Shown here: piece by piece, positions 58,062 through 64,000 of the stretch | How positions within the stretch are numbered: the first letter of the stretch is position 1 | Layout: every line of letters starts with the position of its first letter | NCBI GenBank assembly: GCA_001788955.1 | Contig: MFXT01000026.1 | Span: 3,760 to 67,759 of the forward strand | DNA length: 64,000 nt | Direction: 5' to 3' | Source of the DNA: Candidatus Peribacteria bacterium RIFCSPHIGHO2_02_FULL_49_16 | Lineage (GTDB): Bacteria > Patescibacteriota > Gracilibacteria > Peribacterales > Peribacteraceae | Program-made: the position numbers and the translations under genes | Notes under the pieces: model-generated | What the model was told of the DNA's origin: nothing | Databases searched by the model: none | Seen by the model: the letters and a program-made list of their open reading frames with translations, nothing else

Positions 58062-59825
58062 TTAGGAAGTTTTGAGGGCAGTGATTTGGCTAATAATCGT
58101 CTTCTCCAGAGCAGAAAATGCGTCGTCGATCTCCTCTTCCGGAATGAAGCTGGCTTTTGCAATATCTTCCTTTACAGGTAATTTCTGTAATTTTGAGAAA
58201 TCAAACTCTTCCTGTTCCATCAAAGGGAGCGCCGTATCTAAGAAGAGCAGAATGCATTTAAGAAGAAGATATTGTTTTCGCAAAGAGCTTCGCGCATCAA
58301 TCGGATCAAATCCATTCTGGAAAAGGAAATCCTCGCGAATCATGCGTGCAACCTCCAATGTCAGCTGTTCCTTTAAAGACAGCGCATCCATTCCCACGAG
58401 ACGAACAATTTCTTCAAGTTTGCTTTCTTCTTGCAAGAGTATCTGTGTACGGGTGCGATTACTCGTAAAATCTTCCGCAACTTTGCTTCTGTAATACTCT
58501 TCCAGATTATCCAGATAGAGCGAATAGCTTTGCAGCCAGTTGATCGCAGGGAAATGCCGCTTATAAGCAAGCTTTGCATCGAGCGCCCAGAAGACTTTTG
58601 TCACGCGCAATGTATTTTGCGTTACCGGCTCGGAGAAATCTCCTCCCGGCGGAGAAACCGCTCCAATGACAGAGAGCGATCCGCTGCGGTTATCGGAACC
58701 GAGACAATTCACAATGCCGGCGCGTTCATAGAATCCTGCCGTTCTTGAACCCAAGTAGGCCGGATATCCTTCTTCACCCGGCATTTCCTGCAATCGTCCA
58801 GACATTTCTCGCATCGCCTCTGCCCAACGGGAGGTACTGTCCGCCATGAGCGCAACATCGTATCCCATATCACGGTAATACTCTGCAATCGTAATACCGG
58901 TGTACACACTCGCTTCCCTGGCAGCAACCGGCATGTTACTGGTATTGGCGATCATTACCGTTCGTTTCATTAAAGGCTCACCGGTATTAGGGTCTGTAAG
59001 ATGTGGAAACTCGACCAGAACGTCTGTCATCTCATTTCCCCGCTCCCCGCAACCGATATACACAATCACCTGCGCATCAGAATACTTGGCCAAACTTTGC
59101 TGTGTCACCGTCTTTCCGGAACCGAATGGACCCGGAATCGCTCCAGCTCCTCCTTTTGCAACAGGAAATAACGTGTCAAGAATACGCATACCGGTAACAA
59201 GAGGTGTATTAGGGAATGTTTTCTTCTTCACAGGACGTGGAATACGAATCGGCCATTTCTGCATCAATAAAACTTTCTCTTCTCCATTCTCTGTTTTGAT
59301 GACAGCAATTGTGTCTTCTACGGTAAAGGAGCCCGATTTGATAGACAGGATTTTTCCATGCACATGTGGCGGGACCATCACACGATGCTCAATAAGTGTC
59401 GTCTCCTGTACAACACCAAGAATATCCCCGCCTTGTATGATCTCTCCTTCCTTCTTTCGTACTTCAAAATCCCATTTTTTGGAACGATCCAAACCTTTCG
59501 TCTCAATGCCGCGCGTGATAAACGGACTCTTCGCCTGTTCCTCGATCACCTGTAAAGGTCTTTGAATACCATCGTAAATCGATGTCAGAAGTCCCGGTCC
59601 AAGTTCTGCGGACATAGTGAGCCCCGTACGTTCCACAGGTTCACCAGGGCCAATGCCTCCCGTCTCTTCGTAAACTTGAATGGATGCTTCTTCGCCGTGC
59701 ATTTCAATCACCTCACCCACGAGTCGTTCTTTTGAAACACGCACAACTTCGTACATTTTGGCATCGCGCATGCCCTTGGCAACAACAAGTGGACCGGAGA
59801 CTTTAGTAATAATGGGAGTAGACAT
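58062..59825 (-). CDS. ntpA: V/A-type ATP synthase subunit A
   Basis: [38 protein letters not shown]. Confidence 0.97.
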   Translation of the reverse strand: MSTPIITKVSGPLVVAKGMRDAKMYEVVRVSKERLVGEVIEMHGEEASIQVYEETGGIGPGEPVERTGLTMSAELGPGLLTSIYDGIQRPLQVIEEQAKSPFITRGIETKGLDRSKKWDFEVRKKEGEIIQGGDILGVVQETTLIEHRVMVPPHVHGKILSIKSGSFTVEDTIAVIKTENGEEKVLLMQKWPIRIPRPVKKKTFPNTPLVTGMRILDTLFPVAKGGAGAIPGPFGSGKTVTQQSLAKYSDAQVIVYIGCGERGNEMTDVLVEFPHLTDPNTGEPLMKRTVMIANTSNMPVAAREASVYTGITIAEYYRDMGYDVALMADSTSRWAEAMREMSGRLQEMPGEEGYPAYLGSRTAGFYERAGIVNCLGSDNRSGSLSVIGAVSPPGGDFSEPVTQNTLRVTKVFWALDAKLAYKRHFPAINWLQSYSLYLDNLEEYYRSKVAEDFTSNRTRTQILLQEESKLEEIVRLVGMDALSLKEQLTLEVARMIREDFLFQNGFDPIDARSSLRKQYLLLKCILLFLDTALPLMEQEEFDFSKLQKLPVKEDIAKASFIPEEEIDDAFSALEKTIISQITALKTS

Positions 59826-59857
59826 AGGAGAGAATTGGACGGCTGAATAATGAAGAA

Positions 59858-60214
59858 TTAGGTAAGAATGTCGGAACCGACCGCCCGTTCCACAAGACGT
59901 TTGAGACGAGCCAAACCATATCCGGATGACCCCTTGTGAGATGGGAGCGGAATAATAGCAGGAAGTGCACCTTTCACGAGATACTTTTCATCATCGGGAG
60001 TTATGGATGTCATCAGGTCTTCAGTCACAAATACCACCGCATACTGATTGCGTTCCACGCCGTCACCCCCTGTTATCATCTCTTTTTTCAAACGAAAAAC
60101 CTCTTCACGTGCTCTTGCCGTATCGGATACCGCAACAACCTGCACGCCGAGTAGTGCAAATCCGGACACTGCTTCGGTAGAACCGACGATGGCGATGCCA
60201 TATCTATGGGACAT
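59858..60214 (-). CDS. ntpF: V/A-type ATP synthase subunit F
   Basis: Size, IAIVGSTEAVSGFALLGVQV, operon position. Confidence 0.8.
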   Translation of the reverse strand: MSHRYGIAIVGSTEAVSGFALLGVQVVAVSDTARAREEVFRLKKEMITGGDGVERNQYAVVFVTEDLMTSITPDDEKYLVKGALPAIIPLPSHKGSSGYGLARLKRLVERAVGSDILT

Positions 60215-61233
60215 TATGCAGAAACGTAATGAGATCCGGATAGAAATCTTGGCAACATCTCTCGCAGTTCTTCTGCAGGCAAATTATTGCGCTTGGCAAT
60301 GAAGAGCGATCGCAGAAAATTGAGTTGAGAAAGTACCGTCACGGCAAAGGCAAAAAGCGGCTCGATCGAGAGCGCTTTATTCCACATTGGAGCAATATAT
60401 CCGGCAATCACATGCGATATATCCTGCTCGAAAAGTAATGGATTTTCTACAAGAAAATCCAGAGAATGCGGCATGTGATAACCGAATGCCGATCGATCCA
60501 CGGCCCCCTGAAGAGATGCGATAGCATTTGTCTCCAAAGCAGATTCCTCCAGCGTTCCTCCAAAAAGGAAAGAAAACGGCGGAGTAATCGTTCCCTGAAG
60601 CACACGCAGTGCTGTGCGCAGATTTGTCAAATCAATGCGAAGTCGTGTGTATGCGAGAATGTCCTTTGATCCGCTCTCTTCAGCAAGACGCACCTGAATA
60701 CGTGCCACCGCATCGGCAACGGCCGCATCTATTTCTGCGGGCGTGCAGGAATCCTGTACACGAAGAGCAGCCATGCACGATGCCAATTCCTTCGGAAATG
60801 TGTCACGGCGTTCTCCATGCATAACGGCACGCAGTTCTTCTTCAGAGAAGACCGATATGCCAGAAAGAAGTTTTCGACCGGTATCCTTCACCCATCCCCG
60901 TTCTTGTTTATACAAAAACGACAGAAGTACCTTATCTCCTTCAAGCCATACAATGTCGAATATATGCTTTTTTTGTTGTAAGGCTGCGATCTGCACTTCA
61001 TGTTGTACCCACTGTTCGAGCGCGGATAGGATGTCTTCAAAGTGTGAAAGCCCTTGATCAATCACACCAGTACACGAAAGTTCCATCAAAATATGTTCCG
61101 CCTCTTCGATAGTCCGACTTCCGAGCAAGCGATCCTTATCCGTCTCATCGAGAAGATACCGCTGCAGCACACCTAATCTCCCGTAAGAGAAAGCGAAATG
61201 TTGTGCAATAAGAGGATGAGAAATCGTTATCAT
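60214..61233 (-). CDS. ntpC: V/A-type ATP synthase subunit C
   Basis: Operon position, YTRLRIDLTNLRTALR region. Confidence 0.8.
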   Translation of the reverse strand: MITISHPLIAQHFAFSYGRLGVLQRYLLDETDKDRLLGSRTIEEAEHILMELSCTGVIDQGLSHFEDILSALEQWVQHEVQIAALQQKKHIFDIVWLEGDKVLLSFLYKQERGWVKDTGRKLLSGISVFSEEELRAVMHGERRDTFPKELASCMAALRVQDSCTPAEIDAAVADAVARIQVRLAEESGSKDILAYTRLRIDLTNLRTALRVLQGTITPPFSFLFGGTLEESALETNAIASLQGAVDRSAFGYHMPHSLDFLVENPLLFEQDISHVIAGYIAPMWNKALSIEPLFAFAVTVLSQLNFLRSLFIAKRNNLPAEELREMLPRFLSGSHYVSA

Positions 61234-61796
61234 ACTGTAGAAGAAAAGAGTCGCCCCCCTGTCTCCACTTCTGTTGCCGGACGAAGATAGGCAAAAACAA
61301 GGTGTTCAAATGTAAAATCTCTTTCTTGATCTCCCGTAATAAAGAGAAAACCGCCACGCGCAGTAATAGATTCCCCTACTACGATGCCACTCTTTCCCAC
61401 GAGAAGCGTCTGAAGAATCCGCGCATGATCGGCGGCAGGACGTACCATGCCATTCTCCGGGCACTGCTGTATGCAATGAAAAAGAAATTGTTTCAGCGTG
61501 TCCGCAGTAAGAGCACAGAGGCGATCTATAACCTGATTATAGACAGAAGAGAGAATTTCCTGCTTCTTTTGAAGAAGTATATTGCGCTTCTGAAGCGAAA
61601 GTTGCATGGAGCGATGTATACGCTCCTGTGTCACATCTTTTTTAAAACGCTCTCTGAACACCCGTTTTTTTTCTGCAATTTCTCGTTCATTTTCCTCCGA
61701 ATGCCGCCGCAGCGTATGCTGATATTCACGCTGCAACGTAGCAATCTCTTCGTCTGCCTGCGCTTTAATCGCCTCATGGATATCCTGTAAAGACAT
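61230..61796 (-). CDS. ntpE: V/A-type ATP synthase subunit E
   Basis: Helical N-terminus MSLQDIHEAIKAQADEEIATLQREY, operon position. Confidence 0.75.
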   Translation of the reverse strand: MSLQDIHEAIKAQADEEIATLQREYQHTLRRHSEENEREIAEKKRVFRERFKKDVTQERIHRSMQLSLQKRNILLQKKQEILSSVYNQVIDRLCALTADTLKQFLFHCIQQCPENGMVRPAADHARILQTLLVGKSGIVVGESITARGGFLFITGDQERDFTFEHLVFAYLRPATEVETGGRLFSSTV

Positions 61797-61818
61797 AAGA
61801 GAAGATAAAAATGAAAAA

Positions 61819-62397
61819 CTAACCCAGGAGGCCAGCTTTAAAAGAATTAAGCATGAAGAAAGAGATAAGGAACCCAAGAAGAGCATAGGTCTCCACAAGA
61901 GCCGCCATCGTAATCACGCGACCCGCCAGCTTGTCATCCTTCGCAAGCATATGCATACCGGCCGCACAGACTTTTGCCTGATACGGAGCAGACGTCAAAC
62001 ACGTGAATGCCACAGGAAGACTTACAACAAAAAGTGTGATTCCCTGACTCAAGCTGATTACAACATCACCGTTAATCACTGCGCCATAATTAAAAATGAA
62101 TAGCAGAGAGATCACCATGCCGTAGAGTCCTTGTGAACCCGGAAGCACCATGAGTGTAATGACCTTTCCGGCAAGTTCCGGCTTTTCTGTAAGCAAACCC
62201 GCACCGGCCTGACCAGTCAGACTCACTCCTATGATCGAACCGATACAGGAAAGGAATGTCGCCGTGGCGACGCCGAGAAACGCAAAAGCAAGACCCCATT
62301 GGATGCTACCGGCCATAGTCGTGCCCGCATTTTGTGCAAAAGCGGTAAGCGGAGCGAGCAGACCGAGAGTAAGAGCAAGAGATGTAGACGTTCTCAT
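61819..62397 (-). CDS. ntpK: V/A-type ATP synthase subunit K (proteolipid, duplicated hairpin)
   Basis: LMVLPGSQGLYGMVISLL and AALVETYALLGFLISFFML. Confidence 0.92.
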   Translation of the reverse strand: MRTSTSLALTLGLLAPLTAFAQNAGTTMAGSIQWGLAFAFLGVATATFLSCIGSIIGVSLTGQAGAGLLTEKPELAGKVITLMVLPGSQGLYGMVISLLFIFNYGAVINGDVVISLSQGITLFVVSLPVAFTCLTSAPYQAKVCAAGMHMLAKDDKLAGRVITMAALVETYALLGFLISFFMLNSFKAGLLG

Positions 62398-62436
62398 AGA
62401 AAAGAAAGGGAAAGAAGGTAGAAATGAAAAAATAAA

Positions 62437-64000
62437 CTAGTGTAACGTTCGACGAAATGGAGAAAAGGCGCGACCGCCCCCTTCAAAGAATTGTGAGAAA
62501 AATTCAATGAACTGCAACCTGCCTGAATGAATAAAACTCCCCAAGGTATTGAGCGCAATACTCACCAGATGACCGCCGAGCAAAATGACAACAATAACCG
62601 GAATCGCGATAAACAGCGGAAAGAGTTTCCCGAGTTCGATGGCCAATTGATTCACCGCAAGTGCCAGTGCGCCCGTGACAAGCCCGAGTGCAAGGATGCG
62701 CAGGTAACTCAAGACATTACTCAACATGCTCACGGCAAAATTTAGGACGCCAAGCAGCCCTATAAACGGACGCAGATACCACACGGCTCCATATCCCTTC
62801 CCCCACACAAGAAGCGCAATGGCGGCATACAACGTGTATTGTGCCACATCTGTGAGAGACTCGGGTGCAAATACGAAGAAAAGCACAGTCCCCAAAAGAA
62901 CATGGCTCGTGAAATCCTGCCACAAAGCCGCGGCACGCTTGCCATGAATCCACTTATGGAGCCCTGCAAGAAAGATACCAAAAAAGAGGTGTGTGATCCC
63001 AAGAACGAGCGATAAATTCTGCAGGAATGTAATGCCGGACTCCACACCCAGATTCCAGATTTGTCCCCGAAAGAGCACCGTTCCATCTATTGTCTGTTTG
63101 GTGAACACAGAAGGAACCTGTTCGGGAAGAAGTCCGAACCATCCGCCAAAGAGAATGCCTATCAAAAACGTGACGATGCCACCAAGAAACAGCAACCACA
63201 AAAGAGGAATTTCTTCAGGTGATTTGCGTAGTTTCAAAAGAACGCCGCCAAAAAGAAGCGCGAGAACGAGGCCGTATCCCGCATCCGTCAGACAAAGTGC
63301 GAAGTATAGCGCAAAAAACGGTGCAAGCATCGCTGTCGGATCAAATTCAGACGATAAAGGAAGTCCGTACAAATTCGTCACACTCTGAAATGGCGTGATC
63401 CATCGGGGATTTTTAAGAAGCACCGGCGGCTCTTCATCCTTTACGATGGGCAGCCGCAAAATTGCCGTCGCAGGAGCACTGGCTTGGATTGTGCGTTCGA
63501 GAAATGCAACTCGCGAACGGGGAACCCAGCCCGTAAGGACGACCGATCCCCATCCTTCATCCAAAGAAGAACGCGCCCGATGACGCTCATCAATCCACCG
63601 CATATACATTTGAGCCAGAAGAAGGTTAGGAAGTTCCGAGGCCAATTGTCTGCGTTCTTCGTTATGTGTTTCTTTTTTACGCAAGAAAAGTTTTTCTTTC
63701 AGTATTGTCTCTTGTACAAGAGCACGCGGATTTCCCGGCAATTGTGGCAATTCCACAGAAGTCCACCCCCATTTCTTTGTGTGCTCTTCAAAAAGCGCGT
63801 GATCTGCTTTCCAAATAATAACATAAACATACGCAACACCGGCGTACTCGTGAACGATATGTATATCGCTCTGCGGACAGTGTGTATCGATGTCTTTTCT
63901 CCATGACAGAATGTGCTTCAGTGGAATCATTCCAAAGAGAAGAATTGTGGTTTCCGTCTCGCGAGGTTCATCGAGAGAATATGATAATGATTGCCAAAGC
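62437..64000 (-). CDS. ntpI: V/A-type ATP synthase subunit I (5' end beyond window)
   Basis: Multi-TM C-terminal domain ALCLTDAGYGLVLAL, LSYLRILALGLVTGALALAVNQL; frame remains open to the window edge. Confidence 0.88.
   Translation of the reverse strand, partial: LWQSLSYSLDEPRETETTILLFGMIPLKHILSWRKDIDTHCPQSDIHIVHEYAGVAYVYVIIWKADHALFEEHTKKWGWTSVELPQLPGNPRALVQETILKEKLFLRKKETHNEERRQLASELPNLLLAQMYMRWIDERHRARSSLDEGWGSVVLTGWVPRSRVAFLERTIQASAPATAILRLPIVKDEEPPVLLKNPRWITPFQSVTNLYGLPLSSEFDPTAMLAPFFALYFALCLTDAGYGLVLALLFGGVLLKLRKSPEEIPLLWLLFLGGIVTFLIGILFGGWFGLLPEQVPSVFTKQTIDGTVLFRGQIWNLGVESGITFLQNLSLVLGITHLFFGIFLAGLHKWIHGKRAAALWQDFTSHVLLGTVLFFVFAPESLTDVAQYTLYAAIALLVWGKGYGAVWYLRPFIGLLGVLNFAVSMLSNVLSYLRILALGLVTGALALAVNQLAIELGKLFPLFIAIPVIVVILLGGHLVSIALNTLGSFIHSGRLQFIEFFSQFFEGGGRAFSPFRRTLH

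Noticed and set aside
1-64000. CRISPR array or Cas genes
   Set aside because: No regularly spaced direct repeats with unique spacers, and no Cas-like proteins seen; the CCTAYNN tracts are contiguous 7-bp repeats without spacers
1-64000. UGA recoding (as in Gracilibacteria/Absconditabacteria)
   Set aside because: TGA serves as a normal stop for several conserved genes (e.g. obgE, prs, rplS) and conserved ORFs are full-length without in-frame TGA

Overview
The window is dense with housekeeping genes. Gene content and style suggest a Candidate Phyla Radiation / Patescibacteria-type genome, possibly Peregrinibacteria-like (inference). TGA is used as a stop.

Recognisable content:
- Metabolism and chaperone: gap, dnaK with a CIRCE operator, prs, trxB, gdhA, dut, NUDIX.
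- Translation and GTPases: obgE, rpmA, lepA, rplS, infB, thrS, rpmG, tsaD.
- Replication and repair: dnaA, ruvC, recF, rnhB, a 5'-3' exonuclease, comF.
- Cell envelope and division: murC, murE, murD, ftsA, ftsZ, rseP, two Lgt-family proteins, an SLH protein.
- A pair of T4SS-like pilin and VirB6-like genes, and a V/A-type ATPase operon (I-K-E-C-F-A-B-D) running off the right edge.
- Five tRNAs: initiator Met(CAT), Pro(GGG), Val(GAC), Ile(GAT), Leu(CAA), all on the minus strand.

Most interesting signals:
1. Many genes have a -10 hexamer 6-9 nt before the start codon, suggesting widespread leaderless mRNA, with some symmetric divergent promoters.
2. A MurL-like epimerase gene is coupled to an atypical MurD, suggesting the racemase-independent D-Glu route.
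3. A knottin-like Cys-rich domain is fused to a VirB2/TrbC-like pilin, divergent from a VirB6-like gene.
4. A dispersed 7-bp repeat (CCTAYNN)n sits both in intergenic DNA and inside murE, murD and the start of tsaD, with in-frame stops avoided.
5. tRNA-Ile and tRNA-Val are surrounded by fragments of themselves and by a hairpin repeat family.
6. The V-ATPase K subunit carries a Na+-type signature.
7. Convergent genes repeatedly overlap antisense at their 3' ends.

All calls come from reading the sequence and supplied translations. No searches were run.
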